From Trichobilharzia szidati (lineage: Eukaryota; Platyhelminthes; Trematoda; Strigeidida; Schistosomatidae): a stretch of DNA of 64,000 nt. Under the pieces are notes generated by a model that worked only from the letters and a program-made list of their open reading frames with translations, was not told the DNA's origin and made no database searches. Numbering within the stretch: position 1 is the stretch's first letter; each line of letters opens with the position of its first letter. Positions 34,476 through 45,141 of the stretch are shown here, piece after piece. The stretch is from NCBI GenBank assembly GCA_944472155.2, contig OX235272.1, positions 7,052,354 through 7,116,353 on the forward strand. Direction: 5' to 3'. The position numbers and the translations under genes are program-made.

Positions 34476-34732
34476 ACAGAACGCAGGCCAAATAGGGTAT
34501 CGTTGGGTTTTGATACTTGTGCGAGAGAGCATTTAATCTTTTTGTAGTGACTTCTAGTCCTACTGGATGAGATGCGAGGAGATAGTCGAGAATAGAGAGG
34601 GTGCCATCCTGAAAAATTATTTTGTCTATTCTATAAAATTTTCTATCCTTTGCTGTTCAAGTTTATCCAGTCGGCCGTTAACTTGGGTAGCTGTGCCTTA
34701 GTCTAACCATTTCACTTATCCTTAAGTTCTAT

Positions 34733-34960
34733 TTAAACGGTGGTATAGCGGTTAGGACGTTCGCCGACCATGCACATGGTCTGGGGTTCGATCCCCAGCC
34801 GACGCACTCCTTTACCTCGCTAAGCCAGAAATAATCCTGGTAAAGAGGAAAGGTTGGGCATGAGGCTAGCAACCCCATCCTGTAAAATAAACACTGCTAC
34901 AGAAACTTCAAGCCACTAGCTTGAAGCCCTATGTTCCACTGGGGAACGTGAAGGAAAAAA
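34733..34960 (+). mobile_element. family A SINE
   Basis: The head starts a few bases into the tRNA-like region (GGTGGTATAGCGGTTAGGAC) with B box GGTTCGATCCCC, then CCGACGCACTCC, the body, and the tail with GAAGCCCTATGTTCCACT at 34923-34940. It ends in an A-rich run. Only the first acceptor bases are missing. Confidence 0.82.
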
Positions 34961-35055
34961 AAACAAAAAAAAACATCAATTCCTTAGTACACAGATGAAA
35001 ATTCCCTAACTCTTTGATGCTTAATATTTTGATTTATTTCGTTTCATATTTCAAG

Positions 35056-35319
35056 ATTCAGAAACCAATGAACCAATTGAAGATGTAGCTGTTGGATGGG
35101 ATATTCGACGATCGAATGGAGCCATTGTGAATATGGGTATTTTAGCAGATCAAGTTATACAAGAGATGAATAAACTTGATTTCTATTCAATGAAACCGTT
35201 GAATTCATTCACTGATGATATACAAGGAAGATGTTTAGTTTATCGAGGGAATCAAATATATCGGTCGGATTATTTTAAAGTTAAAGTTTCTACTACACCT
35301 AAAGAGACAGAGATTGAAG
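35056..35319 (+). CDS. Ig-array gene, exon B2
   Basis: 264 bases, phase 1-1, acceptor TTTCAAG, donor GTGAGT. It encodes VGWDIRRSNG (tryptophan of the C strand), a DDIQGRCLVYRG segment with the second cysteine, and a closing strand DYFKVKVSTT. Together with A1 it forms a complete Ig domain with cysteine, tryptophan and cysteine in the standard order. Confidence 0.88.
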
Positions 35320-35434
35320 GTGAGTGTCTTGAAATTCTATTCTAATCAGTTATTCGTTCGATTCTACGGTACTTATCTACCCTAATTCAACGTTGACTTA
35401 TTTGAGTAGCAGTGTTCAGATATCCTATTATCTG

Positions 35435-35620
35435 TTGAATGAGTTCTAAGAGGAACATAGAGCCTGAACAACTCGTCTCCACTCTAGGCGGTTCTCTGAT
35501 AACACCTTCATTTGGTACTACAATTGCCCGCAAGCTTAAGTTTCCTCCTCAGATGATCTCCATCGCACCTCTAATGTTCGACTCATCGCTTAAGGGTCTA
35601 GCATGTTAAAAGGTTTGAAT
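35435..35620 (-). mobile_element. RTE/SR2-like 3' end fragment
   Basis: The plus strand reads TTCTAAGAGGAACATAGAGCC and a decayed version of the sequence seen at 49745-49850, so this is the 3' terminal piece of a minus-strand RTE copy. Confidence 0.6.
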
Positions 35621-35714
35621 GTTTCCTTATGAAATTTAAGGAGGACCACACATTCTGGATCAAACTATTGACCATAGGATTATAATCCGAAGAGATTACG
35701 TTTTTCAAATATTG

Positions 35715-36080
35715 GCTTGCAGGGATTCGACTGATTGGTTACAAGATTTCATTTTGAGTTGACATAGGTTAGAGAACCATTGAATAGCCACCAGGGAGCA
35801 CTGAACAACCAATAGTTTCGTCCTAGTTTGGGGCTCTTCATCAGTACGCACGCACAAAAGACGTTCAAACCCGAGGCCTCCTGGTTACAAGGCGAGTTCA
35901 TAGACCATTAAGCCACTGGGACTGTATCCAATAGCCATCCCATGAACTCCGAATTCTGCCAATTCACGACAAAGCACGACAACCAGACAGTATCATCTGT
36001 GGCGAGTATTCTTCCTCATACCCGACCTGCTGTACCCCACTGGTAGCGACTTTCCACTAGAACCCCAGGTAACTACCAAG
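35715..36080 (-). mobile_element. family C hammerhead SINE, long unit
   Basis: Full minus-strand unit: leader 36080-35950, head 35930-35870, hammerhead near 35800-35860, 3' end at 35715. The ribozyme differs from consensus at the first core base (ATGAAGA for CTGAAGA), while GGACGAAAC is intact and stem III is altered. Confidence 0.75.
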
Positions 36081-36619
36081 GTGATTACGTTTTATGTAGG
36101 GAGGATGAGAATAGCCAAATACTGAGGTTACTGAAAAAATATGTAGCCTGAGTTATATTACTTGTATCATCGCCTTGCCCTTTCTAAACTGGCTTTCTTT
36201 AACTGATGCATTTTTACTATCTTCCTAGACAACTTATTCAATGCTAACTTCAAAATGAAGTGAGCTTTAGAGTCAATGAGATTTACTGTTTCTCCTGATG
36301 ATCATTATTGCGAATGATTCTTTTCGCAATTTTTCCTATTCTCTCGTCCACCTGTATTAGTTTCATTGAGTTGGGTGTTGACCTTTTGACTTTATAACCT
36401 TTTCTCTTTTGCTTAATGGGCCTGTTCTTTATCAACATGTCCGTCAACTGCTAATTGATCCGAGTACAAGCTTTCTAGAAATTCTCTGTTATGAAAGGTT
36501 ACATATCATGTACTACAATAATTTATGTTCGTGGCTACAAGGATTAAACGGAAGTCCACTTTTACTGAAATACTGTTTACCACGTTTAAAAAGTCAAAGC
36601 GTTGTCCATTAGAAACAGA
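36081..36619. other. intron, no exon recognised
   Basis: Intronic. An open frame at 36409-36612 has no recognised motif and no splice support. Confidence 0.4.
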
Positions 36620-36725
36620 ATCTCTGACTGAGATTACGGTACATCCAGTTGATGAGTCTCGGTTGGAGTGATATGCACATTCTGGATTCCACTGTAAGTC
36701 ACTAACAATTAAATAATATTATATC
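36620..36725 (+). mobile_element. Sm-alpha hammerhead repeat, degenerate
   Basis: GGTACATCCAG, then TTGATGAGTC, a decayed stem II, then ATGCACATTCTGGATTCC follow the order of the schistosome Sm-alpha ribozyme. Stem I (CCAG with CTGG) is kept. The first core C is T and GAAA is changed to GTGATA, so it should be inactive. The following AGTCACTAACAATTAAATAA recurs at 48650-48680. Confidence 0.65.
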
Positions 36726-37021
36726 ATTCTCAAGATATCGTAGAAGCTCTTGTACTCAGAGTTGACATATCAACAAAGACGGAACATTTTGATCTGTTAT
36801 GATCAGTTCGAAAGTGGAAGAGGAACATTCAAAGTAACTTCAACATTTTCAAAGATGATAATTACATTAATAGCAATAAACTTCTCTGTTATTTGTTGAG
36901 AAAATTTTCACTGACCACATATATTTTTGTAGACAGTTTTATTTTTCCTATATTTCAAACATTACTACTTATTGAGGTTATAAGTAATATGATAACTTGT
37001 TTCCTATTAAATTTATTCTAG

Positions 37022-37123
37022 GTGATGGTCGAATTGTAGTACGTTTAGTCAATATCCCGCTTACAGATCGTAGAATTATTTTGGAACCAGGTGAAATAGA
37101 GTCAATCCAATGTGTTGGAACAG
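37022..37123 (+). CDS. Ig-array gene, exon A2
   Basis: 102 bases, phase 1-1, acceptor TTATTCTAG, donor GTAAGT. It encodes IVVRLVNIPLTDRR and ends with IESIQCVGT, carrying the first Ig cysteine. It pairs with exon B3. Confidence 0.86.
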
Positions 37124-37352
37124 GTAAGTGTGCATATAATCTTATATAATGGTATTTTCTTTTCTTTTTTTAACATGAATTTCATCTTAGATGTATTCAG
37201 AAAAACCACCAATTTCTAAGATGGATGAATGTTTTAGTTGGTTTGGGGCAGTTGATAGGAAGATCTGCCTGATTTAAGTTTCATAGCCTTATTGAGCTCC
37301 AATAGCTTCAGTTGTATGTAGAAGGCGAAAGTGTAAAGCAAAATTGAGATTA

Positions 37353-37564
37353 TATGGAGGATTTTCATCATGAGCTGACATCAGTTAGAGAACCACTGGA
37401 AAACCTGGGAGTACTGGACAGCTGTTTCGTCCTAGTTTGGGACTCTTCAGCAGTACGCACCCACCGGGATTCGAACCCAAACTAGGACGAAACAGCTGTC
37501 CAGTACTCCCAGGTTTTCCAGTGGTTCTCTAACTGATGTCAGCTCATGATGAAAATCCTCCATA
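37353..37564. repeat. perfect 89-base inverted repeat of family C
   Basis: Arms 37353-37441 and 37476-37564 are exact reverse complements with a 34-base loop (37442-37475). Both arms are family C 3' sequence from the GGACGAAAC side of the ribozyme to AAATCCTCCATA. The loop carries the rest of the minus-strand ribozyme and the end of the tRNA-like head. No mismatch in 89 bases suggests recent formation or gene conversion. Confidence 0.95.
37411..37456 (-). ncRNA. hammerhead ribozyme, intact core (family C)
   Basis: Reading from 37456 down: stem I GTACTG, core CTGAAGA, stem II GTCC with GGAC and a seven-base loop, core GAAA, then CAGCTG, a TC cleavage dinucleotide, and CAGTAC, which pairs fully with GTACTG. 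Every conserved hammerhead position I know is present, since the fifth base of CTGANGA is free. Predicted cleavage is between 37417 and 37416. Stem III is a loopless palindrome (ACAGCTGT with the flanking A and T), so a single copy should fold poorly and a dimer well. Confidence 0.85.
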
Positions 37565-37569
37565 CAATC

Positions 37570-38400
37570 AAACAAAATCCCTACCAAACCATTACTTGAA
37601 AATTGAGATTAGTTAGAATGCGATAAGTAACTTTAAATGCTGTACTAATATCAAACTTATGCTCACTGTCTACAACGTGTACTAACACAGAGCTACGAAT
37701 AGACCTTGTTTATCCCTTGCTTAACCATGCAAGATGATGTTAGGAAATACGATGATAAACCTGAGTAACTGTACCACTCAATGTCACTGTCTCGACAGGA
37801 GTAGTCAAACTGGTAGCTACACATAGACGTAGTTTGTCCTTATTTCTCAGAAGCAAAATCGGGGTAGGGGTTGTGGAGAGACAAGGTACTTCTGGTGAAT
37901 TCAAAGCTCTTTTAACTGCATTCTTCAGGCGCTGCGTTAGTATTTTGCATTGTTAACACTGGGGAACTGTAGTTTTATGAACAATGGTTTTATAGTCGCC
38001 TTTATAGGCTTGCTTGCTTTGGTGTTAAATTCTTATTTTTCTCAATGAACTTATCTGGATGACCATTTTTTCCGAAATAATTCTCTGAAAATCTTAAGCT
38101 CCTCATTGAGACAACCTTTTGAGTAGATCATCCTAGCTATAAGAACCAGACACTTTACCAAGTTACGTTTATATTTCAAAGGTGCAAAACTAAAAGATGA
38201 AGGTACTGACTGGTCGTTACAGGTTTCTTATTCACACTCTTTCTTAGTGTGCCATCTTCTTTCCCGGCCACGAAGACGTATATGAAAGAGATACTTTCAT
38301 TAGTTTCTCTTTCTTAAGTGAAGTTTATCGTTGAATGCACATCCTTAAATTGGTGGCGGATGTTCGTTGCTTCATTCTGGTTTCTCATAATCAAAAATGT
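37570..38400. other. intron, no exon recognised
   Basis: Intronic sequence between A2 and B3. It holds a possible PLE remnant near 37990-38200 on the minus strand, not firmly assigned. Confidence 0.35.
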
Positions 38401-38590
38401 GCGTCGGTGGCACAGTGGTTAGGACTCTCGCCGACCATGCACATGGTCCGGGGCTCGATCCCCTGCCGGCGCACACCCGATATCTATGGTCGGCCTGAAT
38501 TTGGGCTACCGATATGCATGCTGAAAATTCCACACTTGTACTGAAAATACGGTGTGGAATCAAGCTGTAAATCAAAATAAAAAATAAAAT
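38401..38590 (+). mobile_element. family B SINE, full-length
   Basis: The head starts GCGTCGGTGGCACAGTGG and has B box GGCTCGATCCCC, then GCCGGCGCACACC. The body is shared with 34265-34475 and 63700-63895 (GGGCTACCGATATGCATGCTG, trimmed at its ends). It ends GGAATCAAGCTGTAAATC and an A-rich tail. The acceptor-like stem is nearly complete. Confidence 0.82.
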
Positions 38591-38599
38591 ATATCAACA

Positions 38600-39740
38600 G
38601 TAGAATTCCAAATCATTAATTATTCCTTTCAGTGGTTCATTCTCTAACTTAGCGAGATTGTAATGACCATATTGAATGGTGGTCACTGGCAAATAACCAG
38701 TATCATGTATCTAGTCCTCAGTATTAGCGCTGAATGAGTTCTGTCACTTAAGTTTGTAGTTTGATCACTAATCTAGGAAAGTCACCTCTGATCTAAGTTT
38801 TTCACTCGTATCTGCAACCATGTATGAATGTTTCAGATATTCTCTGAGCCGAATGACTTAAACCTCGAGGTGTCTGTTATCCTTCTACAGGTGATAACAT
38901 ATTTTCAGTATAGAGAAAGTGACTACATGGACTGATTCCAGTTCTATTTAGATCCTTTCTAAGAATATACTTTAGTAGATGCAGGTGTTGACAAACACCC
39001 AGTATACGATGGTACAACAGTTCGTCTACTTTATTCTTCAACTCCTAATGTATTTATTCAACGTGTAGCAGAGAATAGTTAGTAGGCGAGGATGGGACAA
39101 ACATTATATCGCCAGAAAGTAAATATATTTCTTGATTGTTACTGCTGAGAACCGAGGAGTTCCTGACTAACCACAGATCGTGAGTCAACAACCGGACTTT
39201 CAAACAACAGTGTGCCAAATTACGTGGACGTTTGACCTTCATTTTAATCAGTTGAGTTAGGCAGTGAAGGTCGGTATTCATTGTGGAATGATAACGAAAG
39301 CTATAGACTTAACAGGTTAGGTATTTATTCACTGTTATAATAAGAGGTTTCTGTCCAGACTAAACAGAATAATTATAAGAAACTCACCTGTCGCATTTAA
39401 CTCTAAATTTAATATTATAATAATAGCTATATTCTGAACAATATTTATAGAATGTAGAGAATTTTCAGCGGAAATTATAATACTAATAACTGACAGTAAG
39501 TCTCATGACACATTACTGTGTCTGACTTGAAGCTAAAACTAATCCCTTGTCATATTTGTTCTTTGCCTTCTTCCAGAAGTGCACAGCATTTGCTTGAAAG
39601 CCAGTCAAAAGAGGTGCAAGGGGTACACTTTTTCACCCAATGACATAATAATAATAGCTGAATGCTCGAGGACTGCGGGTAATTAGGTTTTTTCCTCAGG
39701 TTGTGGCAATTCGTACTACTGAAAATCTCAGGAACAGTTA
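38600..39740. other. intron, no exon recognised
   Basis: AT-rich intron. The short minus-strand open frames at 39054-39281 and 39550-39765 have no motif. Confidence 0.4.
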
Positions 39741-39744
39741 TCTC

Positions 39745-40250
39745 ATGTTTGGGGGATTTTATCATGAGTTGATATCAGTTAGGGAATCATTGGAAAACCA
39801 ACTTTGGCGTACTGGACAGCTTGAGAATTGATCTGATGCCCACTAGCGACTGACCATATTCAGGCAGTCAACCTGGGGTTTTAGTGGTAAGCTGTGACCT
39901 GTAGGGTGCAGCAGGTTGAAGGTGAGGCAGTAACTCATCGAAGAAGACATTGCGAAGTGGTCACGCTATGTCATGAATTGACAGAAGTTAGAATTCACGG
40001 GATGGCCATTGGACCGGGTCCCAGTGGCCGCTGAATTGTCTACGAGATAGCTCACCTTGTAACCAGAAGGTCCTGGGTTTGAATTAGGGCGGTGGGTGAG
40101 CACTGATGAAGAGCCCCAAACTAGGCTGACGAAGCCACTGTCCTGTACTCCCTGGTGATTTTCCAATAGTTCTCTGACTGATATAAGCTCATGATAGAGT
40201 TCTCCAACCAATCAAACAAAATCCCTCCAAAAACCGACACTTGAAAAGTT
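39745..40250 (+). mobile_element. family C units, inverted fragment then full unit
   Basis: A minus-strand 3' fragment (39745-39815) is joined to a plus-strand leader (GATGCCCACTAGCGACTGAC) preceded by TTGAGAATTGATCT. Then come the head at about 40020-40085, a degenerate hammerhead near 40100-40165 (stem partner GTACT) and 3' sequence through AAATCCCTCC. Confidence 0.65.
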
Positions 40251-40534
40251 ATCTCATGTATTCAGACGCATTGCCACTCTTGATTCTACTTTTTCTCAAG
40301 TCTAGTAGAAACTTACGAATCCGAAGGTTGTAACCATTTTAAATAATCGGTGGAGCAAAAGGCACCATTGGAGATTATATTTTAATAGGTTAAAACGAGA
40401 CTAATAAGAAAAGTTACACGCAAACTATAGTGAATGGGGTATTTCGGTAGCCCAGATTTTAAATAGGCCATCTGTTCACCATATTTATCATAAGATCCGA
40501 CAATTCGCAGCGAATTAGCCCCAGCTACTACTGT

Positions 40535-40710
40535 CTTTCATTCCTTTGCCTTCTGAAAGGTAAATAGGGCTTCAATAGTGGGCCTTGATGTTTCAGTAGC
40601 CGCGTTGTTTTCAAGAGATAGGGTTGTTAACCTCACACCCAACCTTTCTTATTTACTGGACTTACTACCTGCTAGGCAAGGCTTAGAAGTGATATAGGGC
40701 GTCATGACAG
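40535..40710 (-). mobile_element. family A SINE, decayed
   Basis: The plus strand shows the complement of the tail (AAGGTAAATAGGGCTTCAA) and body (GATAGGGTTGTTAACCTCAC). The head is lost. Confidence 0.6.
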
Positions 40711-40833
40711 AAAGTGGAATGTAAACGTAGATCGCAACGGAAAGTGAGCTACAAAAATTCATGCATTTGATGTCGTTAAATCATCCATCGTCTTTTCTTT
40801 AAATCTTTTTCTCAATCAAATCAAAAAATACAG

Positions 40834-41115
40834 ATGCTCAAACTGGTGAAGAATTGACCTATCTAACCTATGGTTGGGATTATTACTATACCATGCCTGA
40901 AAGCTCACTGCCTATTCAAGGTTCCCTCGGTCCTATGGTGAAGAGAGTTGAAGAATCCCCATCAGGTTATTTGTATATTACACCAAGTAGTGAATTAAAT
41001 GACAAAGGTGAAGCTTATCTACGATGTCGTCTATCGAATGGAACAGCTGTCTACTCATCACCATACTATCGATTGGTTTCAGAAGCTGATGCTGAAGCAG
41101 GCGAAGTTATTCCAG
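40834..41115 (+). CDS. Ig-array gene, exon B3
   Basis: 282 bases, phase 1-1, AG acceptor after AAAAATAC, donor GTAGGT. It encodes YGWDYYYTMPE with the C-strand tryptophan and EAYLRCRLSNGTAVYSS with the second cysteine and a possible N-glycosylation site (NGT). It ends in an acidic linker EADAEAGEV. With A2 it forms a complete Ig domain. Confidence 0.88.
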
Positions 41116-41211
41116 GTAGGTTATTCATTCCCTTGAGATCTTTTTTTGTTGTTGTATGAAATCACTTACTGTATCGTAAAGTATCCTAGATTATTTACAA
41201 ATTTTACAAAA

Positions 41212-41515
41212 CAGAAAAAACTCTGGGGAACGAACCAACAAGCAAGAGCCGATCGCTGAACAAATATGTAGTGAAAAATGGAAATGGGCCGGGTATATGT
41301 TAAGGAGGCTGTCGAATGACATCACGACGAGTGGGTCGTTGGTACGAGGGTGACATGGAGAGGACCATGTGAGGAAGAGATGAGAGAGTTTGGGAAGTCG
41401 TGCTGATATCCAGCCGAAGAGGATGGTAGAAAATAGAAGAAAGTGGAAATGTGTTGTTGAAGCCAACTCTATGTTCCACTTGGAACTCAAGGGAACAATA
41501 GTAATAATAATAATA
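41212..41515 (+). mobile_element. RTE/SR2-like LINE 3' end
   Basis: It starts at AAAAAACTCTGGGGAACG, contains the GGTACGAGGGTGACATGG segment and ends CTATGTTCCACTTGGAACTC followed by AATAATAATAA. Severely 5' truncated. Confidence 0.75.
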
Positions 41516-41804
41516 CACCTTCACATGTCCTAAAATCAGGCGGCACGGAAGGTCATCCCAACAATTACACTTCTCCATAACTATGAGATATTCCTTATTG
41601 ATTTCAACATTGCCTGTTAAATCAGATTAACAGACAATTACTTGCTGATATTATGGTTGGGTAATTTATTCTCTAACCATTTGAGGAAAATGTCAGCTTA
41701 TGGATTGTCTTCTATAGTCACCCGTGAAATTATCAGTCGAATTTCAGCTTTGTCATCTAGTTTTCTGGACTGATTATAGAAGAAGAAGCTTAGTTTAATG
41801 TGCA

Positions 41805-43078
41805 TTGTACTGAATAAAGAAAAAAGTGAAGAAGAGTACTAGGAAAGACAAAAGAAAATTCTACGGTACACTGAAAACTGAAGCAGAACAGACCATGGGC
41901 GAAAGAAATCTCAGAACATTATATCAGGTGTTCAGGTGTCGTTCCAAGAAGAGATCAACACAAATGAAAAGAATAGATGTTCAATGGGAACCTAATTATC
42001 AAGGAAGAGAAACAAAGAAAGCCGTAAGCTGATCACTTCAAAAGGACTGTTGAATCGATCATATTCGACAGCTACATGACAACGACACATGCAAAATGAT
42101 CCACAACAGAAAACGCAGTAAAGACAGGAGTAAGAGAAGGCTGCCTATTACAATCGATAATATTCCTAACTGTGGTGGATACGGTTACGCGGAAGACTGT
42201 GTCAAGCAAGAAGACAAGAATACACTGAACCCACAAGTAGAATCTAGAAGATCTGGATTTCGTCAATGATTTATATCAAATGTCATACGAACTCGAAGAC
42301 TTACAGGGAAAAACCAGCAAGTTGGCAGAAAAGGCAGACAGCAAATAGAGGACTTCAGGTGAGCACAGAGAAGATGGGAATGGTGAAGATAACCAGCCAA
42401 TAACAACAGAAAGCACCAATCACTATCAACGGGAGAAATTTGCAGGAAACCGCTTCCTTCGCTCACTTAGGCAGCATCTCCTCAACTACAGGCGATGGAA
42501 TAAATGAGGATGTCTAAGCCAGTCAGGACAGAAAAGGCAAGACAGACCTTTTTCACTCTGAAATCATTTTGGAAATCTCCTGCACTCGGCATAAAGAACA
42601 ATGTCAATGTTAGGTGAGTCAGTTCTTCTATATGGGTCAGAAACTTAGCAAGCGAGTCACAAAAAGCATTTCCAGTAAGGCAGTGCGAACTTTTACCAGC
42701 GCCCGCCTTCGCTCCATACTAAAGATCAGATGACCGACCAGAGAGAAATCTAAGAAGAATCTCTGGGAACGATCCAACTAAGAAGCTATTACTCGAGAAA
42801 TATTCCAAAGAAAATGGTGATAGATTGGTCACACATTCTAAGAAGAACGTCGGATGATATCGCATGCCAGGCCCTCTGATGAAACCTCAACGGGAAATGA
42901 CGAGTTGGGCATGTGTCAGAGGTTGACATGGAGGAGATAAAGTGAGGAATAGGTGGAAGCTTATGGGGCACCGTGGAGCCAGCTAAAGAGGACTGCGGGT
43001 AACTGGACGAAATGGGGATTCTGTGTTGAAACCTTCTATTCCACTCGGAACCAATAGGAATAATAATAACAATATATT
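41805..43078 (+). pseudogene. RTE/SR2-like LINE, internally deleted
   Basis: The first part (41826-42030) encodes a basic linker, KSTRKDKRKFYGTLKTEAEQ, typical of the region between endonuclease and reverse transcriptase in RTE elements. After a deletion the catalytic-loop region follows (DLDFVNDL near 42250-42270, where the family has FADD). Then comes the C-terminus, ending in a decayed TCTATTCCACTCGGAACC and an AATAATAATAA tail at 43050. Not functional. Confidence 0.75.
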
Positions 43079-43079
43079 T

Positions 43080-45036
43080 TCGATAGTGGGAATTTAGATT
43101 TCCTCAGAATTGTCCTTTTTAATGTAAATCAATGAGATGCTAAAATGCACATGAAAGTGCGTATTAGAAGGAGAGAAGATGACCTCAAAACATCTGGAAT
43201 TTAATTGGAGATCCATGGAAGATACTTAGTTACCGATATCTTAGAATTTTCTTTATCTGACCTATTATGAAACGTCCATTATTCCACATACTGCTTTCAG
43301 TATGAATTAGTTTTAAACATTAGCCGAAGGCTGGAATGGTTTAACAGTCCTGTGAGGAGCATAAGTGTAGGGCAGAGATCACACAAGTAGGAAAATCTAA
43401 ACTATGAGTGTTGTAAATTAGAAAACTGAGTTCCTGACCGTCGGTTTCTAGGAATATGATTGGTCTCAAACTACATTTAATAATGAAACGACACCAATTA
43501 GAAAAATATTGAATATCAGTGAGTACTGGAAAGTTGTATTCGCCCATAACTTATCCGGGAATCTATCCCATTACTATCACTTGGATCCTGCTGGTCAATA
43601 CTTCCCACTAGAAATTTGATCCCGCTTGCAGTCATGGCCGTGTGCTGCTGAAAGTCTTGAAACTATAACAAAACAGCTGTCCCATATTCCCTGGTTTTCA
43701 GTGCTTATTTATCTGTTGCCAGTTAGTCACGAAATCCAACTAAAAAGATGTAAGCTCAGACAGATAAGCTGTACAACGTTAATGCACATGAGGAGTATTC
43801 TCTGTCCTACTTTATGAGTAATTCTTTTCTCACAAGATTACTATTATTATTGTGATAATTTTTATTAATATTATTGTTGTTTTCACTGACAGTTAAACTG
43901 CTGAAGAGGACGTACTATGTTGGAAATTTCAACAACTTAGAGACTATTAATTTTAGTTAGACATCACATTAAGAGATGGAAAAGCATAGAAATGTACTTG
44001 TCCAGACTGCAATAATTAACACTCTCATACAACAAATAAAGCAGAATACGCGTGAAAATATTATGGCTCCTTCAACATAATCATCTTCGGCTAACTCTTC
44101 GAATTAGGTGAAGCCAAGCGGTAAATGATGTCAGTCTAAACTATGAAAGAGGGTGTGGAATGCCTAGCTAGGTACTTTAGAAAGTCATTAAGCATTGACT
44201 CTTCGTGATCTCGTCCAAAGTCATCCTGGATTGCCTTAAATGTTAATGGTACATTAACAATTTCAGAAATGAAAACAGGCAGCACATTGGAACCAATTCG
44301 ATTGATCTTGAACTATATTACCTAGAGTGCTTTACCGTCAAGTGCTCATGTTTGAGTTCGTTGGATGAGTTAACTGATGACCCTGGGCGGTGATTTTTCA
44401 GAGACAACATCAACGCTGTCAGTACAGAATTTTAATTTCCATGCGAAATTCAACTAAAATAGGCAGCTTACCACTCTCAAGACCGTAAAACAATTGCAAT
44501 ATTGTTCATAATCTTTACATATCCTTCTGAATGACTGTTTAAAATATGATTTAAGCCAATTTGAACTAATTCAGCTTCTTGATCTAGATCTAATCCGAAT
44601 ACACCGCTGATACGCTCAGCTCTAAACGAGCGAAGTGATCATCTGGTGTCTATGGATTACTTTGATCTGACCAGGGGGACAATAGTGGATGGCATGGACC
44701 ACTTCCAACTACTCATATCAACTGATCAGTAGTATATATCATCATGTTATTTCACTTGTTTTGTTTAAAAATATCATTCATATATATATATATATATCTA
44801 ATAGGTTGCTTGCATAATTTGATCTGAATTCTTCTTTTGGTTTTTGAGCTGTTCAGTGGAACACGGAGTGAATTTTCATCTCGAACTGTGTAATTTGCAA
44901 AGTGTCAACTTGGTTCCCTCTTTTAACTTTTTGTGATAATAAAAATGACAAGATAGTAATAATAATAATAATAGTAATAGTGATAATGATAACTTAACCA
45001 AACCTACTAAAAATAATAAGATTTTTTCTTATCTAG
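43080..45036. other. intron, no exon recognised
   Basis: Long AT-rich intron. It holds the family C fragment at 43610-43745, an (AT)n tract near 44783 and an (AAT)n tract near 44955-44975. No additional Ig exon was found in it. Confidence 0.45.
43610..43745 (+). mobile_element. family C 3' half, degenerate
   Basis: GTGCTGCTGAAAGTC, then ACAAAACAGCTGTCCCATA and CCCTGGTTTTCAGTG follow the family C order. The core differs from CTGANGA and GAAA at several positions. Confidence 0.55.
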
Positions 45037-45141
45037 TATCTCCTGCTGCAAGATATCTTATCACTGTGCACGGTTTGAATGATGACGGAAACCTGTTGAT
45101 CAAGCCAGAGGATAAGGTTTCCTTAGAATGCAGTGCTATTG
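45037..45141 (+). CDS. Ig-array gene, exon A3
   Basis: 105 bases, phase 1-1, T-rich acceptor ATCTAG, donor GTATGT. It encodes YLITVHGLNDDGNLL and ends with VSLECSAI, carrying the first cysteine of the domain. It is very similar to exon A4 (VDGLNDAG), suggesting recent duplication of that domain. Confidence 0.88.

Noticed and set aside
34733..34810. tRNA gene in the family A head
   Set aside because: The head recurs with SINE body and tail many times, the acceptor is truncated here, and no normal anticodon arm forms.
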